64,000 nucleotides of DNA from Polytrichum commune. Taxonomy: Eukaryota; Streptophyta; Polytrichopsida; Polytrichales; Polytrichaceae. The translations under genes and the position numbers were made by a program. How positions within the stretch are numbered: the first letter of the stretch is position 1; each line of letters opens with the position of its first letter. The stretch is taken from positions 40,785,501 through 40,849,500 of the forward strand of contig OX485805.1 in NCBI GenBank assembly GCA_950295325.1. Direction: 5' to 3'. The notes beneath the pieces are model-generated. The model saw nothing but the letters and a program-made list of their open reading frames with translations. It did no database searches and was not told the DNA's origin. Below are positions 24,696-36,200 of the stretch, in pieces.

Positions 24696-25026
24696 TATAG
24701 GTCACAAAATAAAATAAAAACCCTGAATTTGAAATGGTCTCATTAAGTTTGGAAACCGTGAGGTGGTTGAATTATTAAAACCAAGGATGACTACAAGAAA
24801 AAATCAATGAAAATGGATTTTTTGAGATTGGTATAATTGAAGAATGAGTCAATCAAAATACAAAGGAATCAAAATAATAAACTTGCTTGGTTTTTATTCA
24901 TCACTTTTCTCTTTGTCTTATATGTGAGTCTATTCTATAGCTTGGACTTTAGCAATTATCGTTTGTGGCCGAATAGATTATAAATTGGACTCATACCCAA
25001 CATAATTGTATATACAGTTGCACACA
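24696..25026. promoter_or_regulatory. Subterminal region and likely promoter of the small MULE ORF
   Basis: AT-rich, non-coding, between the left inverted repeat and the ATG at 25027. It would contain the promoter for 25027-25491, but no clear TATA box can be singled out. Confidence 0.35.
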
Positions 25027-25491
25027 ATGGGAGATGAGAGAGACATGTTTGCTGGATTAGGATGGGAGAAGGAAATTAGAAGTCTAGGAGATCCTCATAT
25101 TCCCTTTAATCCATCGCCGGAATTTGAGTTTGCTGCTGGAAATCAAAGTAGTGATGACTACGAGCTGACTCCATTTTCGCAGTCTACACAAGCATGGAGG
25201 TGGAGGGTGCAGGAGGAGCAAAAACAATATGAGAAAAAAAAAAGGCATGAAGATGTGCCAGAGAAGGATGTTGATTTGGATGAAGACAAATCGAACGAAA
25301 CGGAGGAGGAGATGAAGGTGGAAGGGGAATCTTCGAAGTCTCTTTCATTTCGCGAACGGATGAGAGGAATGACGCCGCATCATCTTCCGCTGAAGGATCG
25401 AAAGAGAGATAAGACAGTTTCTTATATGGATTTGCTTCGACCGGGTCCACCTCCCTCGCAATCATCTAAGAAGTATACAAAACGGAAATAG
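25027..25491 (+). CDS. Small MULE-encoded charged protein, unknown function
   Basis: ORF of 154 codons if started at the ATG at 25027 (an upstream in-frame ATG at 25006 would add 7 residues). It begins MGDERDMFAGLGWEKE. A central acidic and Lys-rich region (around KDVDLDEDKSNETEEE) could form a coiled coil. It ends in a basic tail SKKYTKRK after RERMRGMTPHH. AATAAA follows at about 25534. It lies just inside the left end and converges on the transposase gene. Some MULE families carry small accessory proteins, such as the anti-silencing VANC of VANDAL elements, but I see no sequence match. Function unknown. Confidence 0.6.
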   Translation: MGDERDMFAGLGWEKEIRSLGDPHIPFNPSPEFEFAAGNQSSDDYELTPFSQSTQAWRWRVQEEQKQYEKKKRHEDVPEKDVDLDEDKSNETEEEMKVEGESSKSLSFRERMRGMTPHHLPLKDRKRDKTVSYMDLLRPGPPPSQSSKKYTKRK

Positions 25492-25652
25492 AGTTGATAG
25501 ACATAGGAAGCATTGTAATACACAATTTTGAAGCAAATAAAAATAATCATTGAGATTATACCTTTATTATATCAATCAATTATTGCTTCACAAGATGTCC
25601 AGAAATGGACACATATATCATAGCCCAAAGTACTGCTAGGCTGAGATAAATC
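25492..25652. terminator. Convergent polyadenylation region
   Basis: Plus-strand AATAAA at about 25534 for the small ORF and minus-strand AATAAAG at about 25561-25567 for the transposase lie between the two convergent genes. Confidence 0.5.
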
Positions 25653-28600
25653 CTAAGAAGTAGACTTTGTCAAAATACCCCCTTCGAGGATGAGTTTGAC
25701 TTCGTTGAAGCTAAATGTCGGGGCGTGAATGAACAAATTCACTTCCGCATCTAAATTAGAAACCTTGATGAAAATGTAATACAAATGCTTACAATTCATA
25801 TAAGAATTTCGTTTGCGGCTGAACTTGGAAATCATATCCAAGAAGTATGCGCAGTTGCACTCTGGAAGAGAACTGACTGTCACTTGGTAGATCGGTGGTT
25901 GGGGTTCTGATTTGGACTGCAGTGTGATAATGCAACCAAATCCCGGTTGAGGGATCATAGTTAACTTCATAACGGTACCATGCATAGCTTCAGCAGAGGC
26001 CACCATCTGCCTCTGCTTTGCCGAAGGTGCGTTGCTGGATCGCCGAACAAGCTTGGACAATCTTGTCGGAGGGATCATGTCGGGATTTTCTGGAACACGG
26101 ATTCCAGACATATCCAGCGGGGGAGCAAAGGTGGTGAAGAGTTGAGTCGGTGTGATGCGCTCCTTTGGTGGGAGTTGAAAACCTGCGTTCTCAAGGGCGA
26201 AGATCTCCGAGCGGGTGAGGTTGGTACCAATCTTCACGGGCCAGATTGGGGGAATAGGAGGCTTCTGGTCATCAGCAGAGAACGGCATGACCCATTTCCG
26301 ACGAGGGCCCTTCACGCAACGCTCAATGTCGTCTGGGCAAAAGACAAAGTCCGTGCGCTTCATAGATTGGAGTTTGTAATGATGCCACATACCGGTGTAG
26401 GTCGGCGCAGGGACGCTCTTATTATTAGTGACGATTCTTGCGGTGCACTTCTTCTTCGTGCCCGCATGATTAGCCCAATAAGACTTCCCAGACGTATAGG
26501 GTATGTGGGCAATATGCCAAAGAGAGACATCTACTTTGGTTTCTTGCACGGCAGTGGCACGCTGGAAACCAAGTCCTGCAGGTGAAGGCACTTGAACCTC
26601 TTGTACAGAGGGGGAAGACTCCTCAATGATAGTGGGTAGTGTTTCTGGTTGAGATCGAGTGACACGCTTACCGGGGGGAGGGCGAGAGAAGTTCACGGTA
26701 TCGGGGCGGTGGGTCTCGCCATCATCACCAATTGGAGTGTCTGGTCTTCGCTTCTGCGATCCAAACACCTCGGCGCCCTCAAGGTGTGGATCGCGAGTGC
26801 AAAATTCTTCCCCACCGGACATGTCAAGCAAGACCTTCTGCAACACTGTGGGGTCGCCAGTACGCTGAGCTCGACGTTGAACACCCCTGAGCTTTAGTTC
26901 TTCTTTGCTTGGACCATCTCCGCCAATTCCACCTTTAAGGAACTGGTAGTATGCAACAACTTGTAAGAAGGCGCGAATGTAGTTGTCAACCGTAGCCACG
27001 TATAGATCTCCACCCTTGTTGCCGGAGGCTTGAAGCCACTTGTTGTGGACGGACTCCGCAAGATTGCACGACGGCATCTCGGCCAATTGGTCTTGGGTTA
27101 AAACCTTTTCATGATTGGAGAAATCAAGTATTAATATAAATGTACAGAGAGAGGAAATCGAATCCAAGAAAAACCAATAATGAATTATGAAGGAGATGTA
27201 CCAGTTCCATGAAACCACCCCATTGAAGGTAGCGGAAGTGCCAAAAAGCAAGCCAGAGCTGAAGATGCTTGAGACCGTCCTCACTTGTACAATTCGATGA
27301 CGCCCACCAAGCCTTGATAGCTAGGTACCTAGTCTCAGCCTCTTCCATAGATGACGCATTTTGATATTGAAGGCAAAGATGTCTATGTTGGTCTTGTAAC
27401 TCATGCTTTATATACGATTTCGTATGTTTTTCGAGCGATTGTTTCCAATGGAAAAAACAAGTGCGCTCACGACCCTCCATTGGAACTTTGGGATCCCCCG
27501 AACCATACACAATGCGAACAGCGTTCCAATTGGCTTGGGCACTGTCCGCCATGAAGCCTATAGAGTTTGGATGTGGGATACCGTGTCGGGCCATGACGTG
27601 GTTGAGGTTCTGCCAGAAGAGAACTTGGGCATCCTTATCCTCCGATTGGAAATCACAACATGAAATGGTCATGACCCGTTGATAAGTCCCATCGTACACA
27701 TGAGCGGCCATGGTGGTCCACCCTTTGACCCGCTTCACGTGATCGGACATCATCCACGCGTTCTCCAGGTCCCCACCCGGTTGCATCCGACGAACCAAAT
27801 CCACTCCACTTCCAGGACCAACCTCCGACATCTTGAAGACGAACACCTTGTCTGTATCGTCACCTTGTCCTGGGAATTGGTTCTGTTGGACGTAGGCCCA
27901 ATTGCTAACGCCTCGGAGCTTTGCGATGCCATCCATAACACCAAACCTCCGCAAATATTTGAAAGAGGTAACCTTAGAGCGAAGGTTTGGGGAATTCAAC
28001 TCTCTACAGCTCTCAAAAACATGTTCAAGCTCTTTTAAAGAGAAGAGACGGTGTGTGTCATTATCGCCAGAAAGGAGAAACTCACCAACAATGTCCTTTC
28101 TAGCTTCAAGGACGATCTTGCTGTGGGTGGCTTGAGGCGTACGTTCAACGTGCTCCTCAAGAAGTGCATTGATACGCTTCCGACTGTCTCTGCAGTCTCC
28201 AACCTTCACTGGATGTTGATGAGAACCGAGATGAATGCAGGCTCTTTGGGATGACTCCTTCCCATGGACGTAGAAGATTTTGGCCTCGCATAGTGCAATG
28301 CATTTGGGAGGCTCTTTACAGATCCTGCAGACAAGAGTAGATCCGAATGGCACAATGCCAGAGAGAGGGAAAGGATCTTTAGTGAAACCTTCAAATTCTG
28401 TGTCATTGACCTTAGAGGTACGATGGGCGCGTTGAAGGTAATCACAACTCGGGTTTTGGCATTGGAGATGGTCAACACAGGTAGAGGAACGAAATGCAAG
28501 GCCAACGTCGTTTGTAATGTTGGTGGTTTGAGTCTTAGTCCAAACATGGCCATCATATTGTTTGTCCATGCCGTCCAACGACTTGGCCCTGGTTTGAGAT

Positions 28601-29325
28601 GAAGAGACTTCTGCTGCAGGGAGGACAAATAACTGGGTGCCATCGAAACGAGGGGGAAGGTGATTAACTTCTTGGATTTTGATTTTATCGTAATCTATTT
28701 TCTTGAGGACGTTCTTACTACCGGGCATAGAGCCAAGACGACGAAGACATTGAACAATAGTTTGAGGAGGTTTAGACGTAGGGACCGAAGGAGTTGAAGG
28801 GACAGAGCTAGATGGAGAAGGCGTTATGTAGGATGCAAAGGGAAACAAATGAGGGGAATCATGGACAGCAGCCTTATGCACTGGTACATCTTCACTCGAA
28901 GAATCAGACAAGTCTATAACGTTGTCTACACCAGGCTCGGTCTTGACGCTTATTACCGGGGGTGTGCTAAAGACAACAGTGGATGATCGAAGAGGAGGAA
29001 GGATTTCTGTTGACACTCCCATCTGAGAATCTAGCCAGCCACAAACCCTATACTTTCCCGCGCCAAGCTCCCACACTACATTGCCATTGTCAGTTACCTT
29101 GGAGGTCTCATGGAAGGTATGAACGAGCAATCCAGTATCAGGATGGTAGATCTCACACTCTACCCATATTGTACTAGCTTTCAAAGAGAACCTAATGCTA
29201 AGATGAAGCTCCGAGACAACAACAATACCTTGTGCACCAATGGGGAATATAATAGGGACCCCGATGCCATGTGAACGAAGTTCGGCCATCTCAGAGACGG
29301 GAGGAAGAATTGAGGTGGAAGCCAT
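25653..29325 (-). CDS. MULE transposase with SIM-like motif, GCM/WRKY-like zinc cluster and SWIM finger
   Basis: Two exons, 29325-27202 and 27104-25653, joined in phase 0 across a 97-bp GT-AG intron, give 1,191 residues. In order: VIDLSDSSSED (136-146), a SUMO-interaction-like motif; a Cys/His cluster at 289-371 (CQNPSC, CRIC, C342, C346, then C363 and HLGSHQH), like GCM/WRKY zinc domains fused to MULE transposases; a catalytic core with candidate Asp528 (MSDHV) and Asp594 (FMADS), followed by C623-x2-H626; then NLAESVHNKW; and a C-terminal SWIM finger with C1124, C1126, C1146 and H1148. The third acidic residue cannot be fixed by eye. I chose ATG 29325 (MASTS) over an upstream in-frame ATG at 29364. 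No stop or frameshift is seen, so the element may be autonomous. Product: DDE transposase acting on the MULE ends. Confidence 0.85.
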
Positions 29326-29644
29326 GAAGGCAGAGAAAGCAAACGTGAAGGAACAAAGATGCAAAGATGCATAGAGAAGGAGAATGGTGATGACGATGAA
29401 GTTATAAACAAATACGCATGAATATCAGGAAGGAGACAAAACTATCAGGCATCCTAAAAAAAGATACCCCTAATTACAAAGATGGTTGTCAGATAGTAAA
29501 GCGCGCCTCCCATCGGGAGGTATTGCAATTATATACTGAGAAGAATGCGATTGCTCACTTTCTTTCCAATGTGTGAGTTTGATGTGGTGAGGTTGTGGAA
29601 AGGAAATAGAGCGAATAGGTCTGAATTGCGGGAGGGTTGAACAC
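29326..29644. promoter_or_regulatory. Divergent promoter region of the MULE
   Basis: About 320 bp separate the transposase ATG (29325, minus) from the ATG at 29645 (plus). Both promoters must lie here, so the two genes may be co-regulated. A CGGGAGGTATTGCAATTATATAC stretch near 29513 includes a TATA-like ATTATATA. Confidence 0.5.
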
Positions 29645-30584
29645 ATGAAGGAAATAGGCAATTCACAACCTCCGACAACGGAACCATCTAAGAAAAAGAA
29701 GAGGAGGCGATCGTCTACACATTACACTGATAAGAAGAGAAAGACAGTGAGGACACAAAAGTCACAGGCAAGGAAAGCGCCAATCGAGGGCCGTGGGATG
29801 CCCGAGGATTTGAGCCAAAGCATAAAGGACCTGCGGAAACCTTCGTGGAGGCTAGACTGTGGGATTCGGCCTTTTCATTTATCACCGATTGTAGAAGAGG
29901 CGGACGGAAGTAAAGCGCAACCAATGGCAGAAGTGGAGGAGTTGGGAAACGACAGCATCCAAGAGGACTCACGCGAAGAGACAAACTCTACAAGTGTTGT
30001 ACGTATTCTCCATATATTCAGTTGTTTGAGCACATAATGAAAATGGTAGAACATATTCAACTGTGAAACAACTTTTCTTTTAGATATTATGGTTTGTCAT
30101 CATTGTTATAAACATTGTTTTATCTTAAATATAGGAAGAGGGGGGGAGTGGAGATAGTGGAAATATCTACGAAGAAGACAACAAGGAGGTAGCACAACAA
30201 ATTGAGAAGGCGTTAGAAGAGCGAGAACCGATGTCGGGACAACCAACGATTCAAGCAAGAGAAAAAATGAAGGCGTCCAAGAGGAAAGCGGCAAAGGAAG
30301 ATCTGAAATCAATTTTTTTGGGAGGCCGCGAAAGAGCTGAAGGAGGAGATCCATGCGCAGAAACCCTAAGTGTGGATGTTGTGATCCCTGCTTCAAGATT
30401 TCTGCGAAGAAAGGCGGGCGGAACACAACAAACATCAAGGCGAGGGCGTGGCCGCGGGAGAGGAATGGCGCAAGTAAACCTCGGAGATTCGAGAAGCACT
30501 CCAATATCGCCAACAGAGGACGGGACCTCGGAAGATAGTGGCGCCAATATAGGGGCTTCAGTGGAGGGCATACTCCAAATTCTG
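29645..30584 (+). CDS. 5' exons of the MULE cargo gene (basic/acidic N-terminal region)
   Basis: Exon 1 (29645-29998, 118 codons) and exon 2 (30135-30584, 150 codons) join in phase 0. The protein begins with a nuclear-localisation-like KKKKRRRSS. It continues with mixed acidic segments, a Lys/Arg helix (MKASKRKAAKEDLKS), an RGRGRGRG patch and a Ser-rich tail. No enzymatic domain is visible. A GTAAGG donor at 30585 is in phase 0 with the acceptor at 46966, so these exons may be the N-terminus of the ParB/methyltransferase-like protein (1,356 residues in total). If unspliced, translation stops at 30656 and this is a separate gene. Transcript data would decide. Confidence 0.6.
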
Positions 30585-30821
30585 GTAAGGTGTCGGGCTC
30601 TCGGCCAAGCTATGTTCGCCAACGTTTTTGCTTTCTATCACCTTGATTTCTCATAGTATTTGGAATATCAGCTTGACTTGCTTTCGGCCTTGTCTTGATT
30701 TGGGTTTAGGAACATGTCAGGAAAGGTATGTTTGTGCTTGAAAAATCAAAATGTTATGTGCACATCAATTGCTCTCGGCCTGGGCTCGTTTTGTGTAGTG
30801 CACAAGAACGAGCTAGGGCAA

Positions 30822-32421
30822 GAGGCCTCGGATCCGAGGCCTCATATTTGTGTAAGTTTGAGTATGTGAGAGGTAGGGTTTTGAGAGAGGTGAGGTTCTT
30901 GATTTCTCAAACTAATAGAATGTCAACTTTCTTGCTTTCTTGATTCCTTGCTCTCGGCCGTTTCTTCTATTGTGTAGTGCATAAGTGGGAGCCATAGGAA
31001 GAGGCCTCGGATCCGAGGCCTCTTATTTGTGGGTAGGTTTGTGCTTGAAAAATCAAAATGTTATGTGCACATCAATTGCTCTCGGCCTTGTCTTGTTTTG
31101 TGTAGTGCATAAGAAGGAGCTATGGGAAGAGGCCTCGGATCCGAGGCCTCTTATTTGTGTAAGTTTGAGTATGTGAGAGGTAGGGTTTTGAGAGAGGTGA
31201 GGTTCTTGATTTCTCAAACTAATGGAATGTCAACTTTCTTGCTTTCTTGATTCCTTGCTCTCGGCCATTTCTTCTATTGTGTAGTGCATAACTGGGAGCC
31301 ATAGGAAGAGGCCTCGGATCCGAGGCCTCTTATTTGTGGGTAGGTTTGTGCTTGAAAAATCAAAATGTTTTGTCCACATCGATTGCTCTCGGCCTTGTCT
31401 CGTTTTGTGTAGTGCATAAGAAGGAGCTATGGGAAGAGGCCTCGGATCCGAGGCCTCATATTTGTGTAAGTTTGAGTATGTGAGAGGTAGGGTTTTGAGA
31501 GAGGCGAGGTTCTTGATTTCTCAACCTAATGGAATGTCAACTTTCTTGCTTTCTTGATTCCTTGCTCTCGGCCGTTTCTTCTATTGTGTAGTGCATAAGT
31601 GGGAGCCATAGGAAGAGGCCTCGGATCCGAGGCCTTTTATTGTGGGTAGGTTTGTGCTTGAAAAATCAAAATGTTATGTGCACATCAATTGCTCTCGGCC
31701 TTGTTTTGTTTTGTGTAGTGCATAAGAAGGAGCTAGGGGAAGAGGCCTCGGATCCGAGGCCTCATATTTGTGTAAGTTTGAGTATGTGAGAGGTAGGGTT
31801 TTGAGAGAGGTGAGGTTCTTGATTTCTCAAACTAATGGAATGTCAACTTTCTTCCATTTTTGATTCCTTGCTCTCTGCCTTGTGCCCCACGGGCGAACGC
31901 CCGTGGGCCATGTAACAAGTAACTTGGTTAGGCATGTCTTTATGAGGCACTTTGGTTGGTTCTGAGTATGTAAACTAGTTTGTGTGTGAGGCCTCGGATC
32001 CGAGGCCACTTGAGGTTTTTTGATTCAAAGTATAACTTGTATGAATGAGGCACTTTGCTTGTTTTTGAGGATGTAAACTAGTTTGTGAATGAGGCCTCGG
32101 ATCCGAGGCCTCTTTTATGTGTTCCAAAACAAGTGTACGGATGAGGCACTTTGGTTTGTTTTGAGTATGTAAACTAGTTTGTGAATGAGGCCTCGGATCC
32201 GAGGCCTCTTTTATGTGTTCCAAAACAAGTGTAGAGAAGAGGCACTTTGGTTGGTTTTGAGTATGTAAACTAGTTTGTGTGTAAGGCCTCGGATCCGAGG
32301 CCTCTCGGCCGAGGCCACTTGAGGTTTTTTGATTCAAAGTATAACTTGTATGAATGAGGCACTTTGCTTGTTTTTGAGGATGTAAACTAGTTTGTGAATG
32401 AGGCCTCGGATCCGAGGCCTC
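30822..32421. repeat. Palindrome array, left part (12 copies)
   Basis: A 22-bp perfect palindrome (half-site GAGGCCTCGGA plus its complement; contains StuI and BamHI sites) starts at 30822, 31001, 31129, 31308, 31436, 31615, 31742, 31988, 32091, 32187, 32283 and 32400. Three copies have an end mismatch. Spacing alternates 179 and 128 bp up to 31742 (a 307-bp higher-order unit), then falls to about 96-117 bp. The sequence between palindromes is also repeated (GTTTGAGTATGTGAGAGG and GTAAACTAGTTTGTG families). Confidence 0.95.
31884..31911. repeat. GC-rich hairpin within the array
   Basis: CCCACGGGCG, a 2-nt spacer AA, then CGCCCGTGGG form a near-perfect hairpin. Related versions occur near 45727, 45794 and 46176, each followed by CCATGTAACAAGTAA. 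A third hairpin type (CAGTCCCCCGGGAG to CTCCCGGGACTG) lies at about 44358-44386. Confidence 0.85.
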
Positions 32422-32459
32422 TTTTATGTGTTCCAAAACAAGTGTACGGATGAGGCACT

Positions 32460-32462
32460 TTG
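32460..32462. repeat. CACTA target duplication TTG (left)
   Basis: TTG, repeated at 43565-43567. Removing the element and one copy restores GAGGCACTTTGGTTTG, which is exactly the repeat unit seen at about 32147. Confidence 0.92.
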
Positions 32463-33246
32463 CACTACTAGAATACAGGGTCCGCGCCACTGCAACATTT
32501 TGTCCATGTCCCACTAACGATGTGCAGCAGTGGATGAAGACACTAACCTCATGGTGGAGCATACATGTTTGTCCTGAATATATGTATATATTCACATGTG
32601 TATATGCATGTGTATGTGTGTGTGTATGTGAAGTTACGACCACATGGACAGTCGCTATTAGGGTGCATGCATATGGATTGCGGCATGAAATGTCATGTAT
32701 TGTGTGATAATTGGAGCGGCCATTTTTGGTGACAACATCAAATTCAATGCAATTCTGTGTTTTCCGCATGCAGCATGAACATCGTGTTATGTGTTCTGCT
32801 CGTACATGTGTTCAGCATTGCACAAGTGACTGCGAGTGCCATATATATGTAATGTTCAGAACATTTTGCACGTACTGCACTGAAAGATTTTTTGTTCTGC
32901 ATACAAAACCGCATGTCTTTGCAGTATAAATATATATTACTTGAGGCAAACCCACCTCTTGACGTGCATATATACAATTGTGACAGAGGTTCACTGTTTC
33001 TAAGACCTCCAAAAGCACTTAGATTTATATAAGCTGGAGGTGGGGTGTCCATGCGTGCATGTCACTGAACACTATACCTAGACGCGGCCACTAACCCAAG
33101 AAGTACTAGCTCCTTCGTTCTCTGCCACAACACCAAAATTCCCTACTTCACATGAATATGACCACAACACATCGTCCCTCAACTGATGTCCACTACATAT
33201 ATATATGCTACAGCTGCCACATACTTTGTCAACATAGAGCCCCACA
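32463..33246. repeat. CACTA left inverted repeat and subterminal region
   Basis: The inverted repeat covers 32463-32490. The rest is non-coding, with TATATGCATGTG and TGTATGTGTG motifs of the kind transposon-encoded proteins bind in other CACTA ends. It lies downstream of the TNP2 stop (33247). Confidence 0.7.
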
Positions 33247-36200
33247 CTAATTCATCATGCGCTCCTCGAGTGCACGTGCTCGTGCACGTTCACCTCTGCT
33301 GAAGCGGATTTGTGCTCGTTCCACATCGGCTGCATCTACGATGTCCCCACCTACTTCACCTCCACCTTCCACATCGCCAACATTGTCGTTAATGCACTTT
33401 GCTTCCAATGCGTTGTAAACACCAACCCCATTCAGTATTGCCTCATCCCCTGCCTCTACCACACGGCGTGACCGAGCCTCTTTCTGAACGACAACTTTCC
33501 ATGTCCGGTCATGGCTGTCTGGTATAAAAAATACCTGCACATACAATACACAAAGTTGGAACCTTGTCAGTATATTGAAAACTACGAAGATGGCCACCTT
33601 TGTGCTCCAGTTCACCAAATGAAAATATGACCAACTTAAGGGTGTACACGCAGCATGCGCAACCCATAGATACCCACTGTGCCACATGCACATTTACCTC
33701 ACATCCCAACACAATGCATCACCTGGGACACCTGCGAGGGGAAAACATATGGTCCCTCCATGGCAGGGAGCCTCCTGTCGTGCTTCACCAAAAAAAAGCC
33801 ATATTGGTCACGTATTCTGCTGGGAGTATCACTGTTATTGTGCATGGGTATCCATGAAGCTCTCATGAGAGTGACCTTCAACGCCCCAAATGACACCATC
33901 AAAATATCTTTCAATATCCCCACATACTGTAGGGTGGCCTCCGCCAACCTTGAGTCCCCGTCAACCCCCTCGACCGTCTCCGTGAAAATGGTGCATATCG
34001 CAGAGTCGTATGTTGAGTGACGTTTAGAATGTTGCTCGTTGTCGGTCCGGTAATGGTTGCCATAGGCCCACATACGGGAGCATCTTAATGCGAGGCGTGA
34101 TGGGGGTTGTGCGATCCGCACCAAATCTTCGTCGATGTCCACTGCTGCGTCTATAGCAGTCCTCACGTACCCCTGAATCCATGCCGAAAATTGAGGCACC
34201 TCCGTTGCCAGTTCTGGGGGGTAGTCAAAAGCAGGGATGCGTCCTCATCTCCCACCACGAATTTGTTCTGCATAGCAACGTCTTCTGTGCTCTATATCTT
34301 CCCGCATGGCTCTATGCTCCCTGCCATCAGCGACACCAAATGACGGCCGCCATGTATTCATTGTCCATGCACCAATCCTCAACCAAATATACAACAGAAC
34401 TACCCACGTTTCCTACCAACACCTGCACAAACATATGTAACAAAACAACAAGCTATTGGCATTATGGAGCATGTATCCCTTTACGGGTTACCTCAGAAGG
34501 TCTTCAGTCGCCTGTGAATTGTGCAGGACATACTCGTGTATTGCAATCCGCTCTTCATTGGTCAACGTCTTCGTCCTTGCTGCGCCTTGAAGAACCTCCC
34601 CTGCCACCATCTCTTCCTCGTTTGGATCCCACATTCGCCTCCGAGTGTGAGGGTATAGGTCCAGATACTCAGTGATAAACCCAAGAGAAGCATCCCATGT
34701 GTACCCCATTGCCATGGAGCCCTCCGGCTTTGAACGATTCCTGACGTAGCCTTTGAGCACTGTCAGAAAACGCTCAATAGGGTAGCACCACCGGGTTGCC
34801 ACAGGCCCTAAGACCTCTACCTCGTCAACTAGGTGCACAAGCAAATGCACGGAAATGTCAAAAAAGGATGGAGGGAACCACCTCTCCAGCATGCACATGG
34901 TTTCAGCCACATACAACCTCAAGCTCTCCACCTCATTCTGGTCTATCACCTTTGCGCAAATTGTCGAAAAACAACGTCCTAGTCGTATTATGGCAGTCCG
35001 CGGCCCCACTGCCATGAGGTTGCGCACAATTACTGGTAGGATCTGCTCCAAAATCACATGAAAATCGTGGGATTTCAGACCCGCTAAGCGTTTTGGGCCT
35101 ACGTGCTTTGCAAAGCACGCTGCATACGCTGTTGGCGCTACCACATTCCCGAGAGTTTGCATGAATATCCTCCTCTCGTTTGGATTGAAGGTGTATGGGG
35201 CAGGTGGCTTCACATAGTTAGGACCGACACTGTTGCGCCGCAACCACAGATGTTGTCGGATTCCCTCTTCCTCGAGGTCTTTACGCACCTCTGCCGTGTC
35301 CTTCATTCCAAGCAGCAAGTTCAACAAGCTGGAGCAGACGTTGCGCTCTACATGCATTACATCTATACTGCCCCTGACTGGTAAATCCTGTGTGGAGGGT
35401 CAATAAAAAAACATGGATGTCAATATGCAGTACTGATACATATTAACTGAATTTTTTTACAAAACCATGTGTACCTTCCAATAGGGCAGACGAAACAAGA
35501 TTGGCAATCGTTTCACCCCTGTCCGAAGAGCTGGGTCGTCTCTTGCTGGAGCCCCTCCACCTCGGAGCCACCTGTTGCGCTCCTCTGCCCATCTCAATGT
35601 GTCCGCGGCTGTCACATTTCTTGGTGCTTCCCGTTCTTCCACACTCCCATCGAATGCGTGTGTGTTTTGTCTGTACGGGTGTCGGGAAGGAAGCCATCGT
35701 CTGTATTGTGCATTGTACACATTTTTCCCCAGAGTGAAAGAGTACCGCGACAGGCAATTTGGACCACATCTCGGGCAAGCGTGTTTCCCCTTCACCATGC
35801 AACCATTAATCATGGAATATGCCTCCAAATCATGGATTGTCATGATGAGCATGGCTTTCATGTTGAAAACCCTTGATCCGCCATGTGCAGCTGCGTCCAC
35901 AGTCTGAGTTCCATATTGCCAGAGCTCCATGAGCTCGTCGACTAGAGGCTCCAGAAAAGTGTCTATATTCTCTGCAGTAACGCATTCCGGCCCGGGTATT
36001 ATCAGAGCCAGAATCACAAAGTGTTTTTTCGTTGCAAGCCAGGGTGGCAGGTTGAAGTTAATCAAGGAAATGGGCCACGTGGACCAATTGGATCTTTTCT
36101 CTGCAAATGGGTTCACCCCATCAGCTGCAAGCCCCAACCGGATGTTCCTAGGATCAGCCGCAAAATCAGGCCAATTTGAGTCCACGAATCTCCATTGTGG

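Noticed and set aside
30700-30730. Tiny exon between GGGTTTAG and GTATGTT
   Set aside because: Its 16-nt length would break the phase-0 join of the flanking exons.
30728-31176. Repeated ORFs across the palindrome array
   Set aside because: The same reading frames recur with each repeat unit on both strands (also 31975-32769 and 43458-44138), so they are repeat shadows rather than genes.
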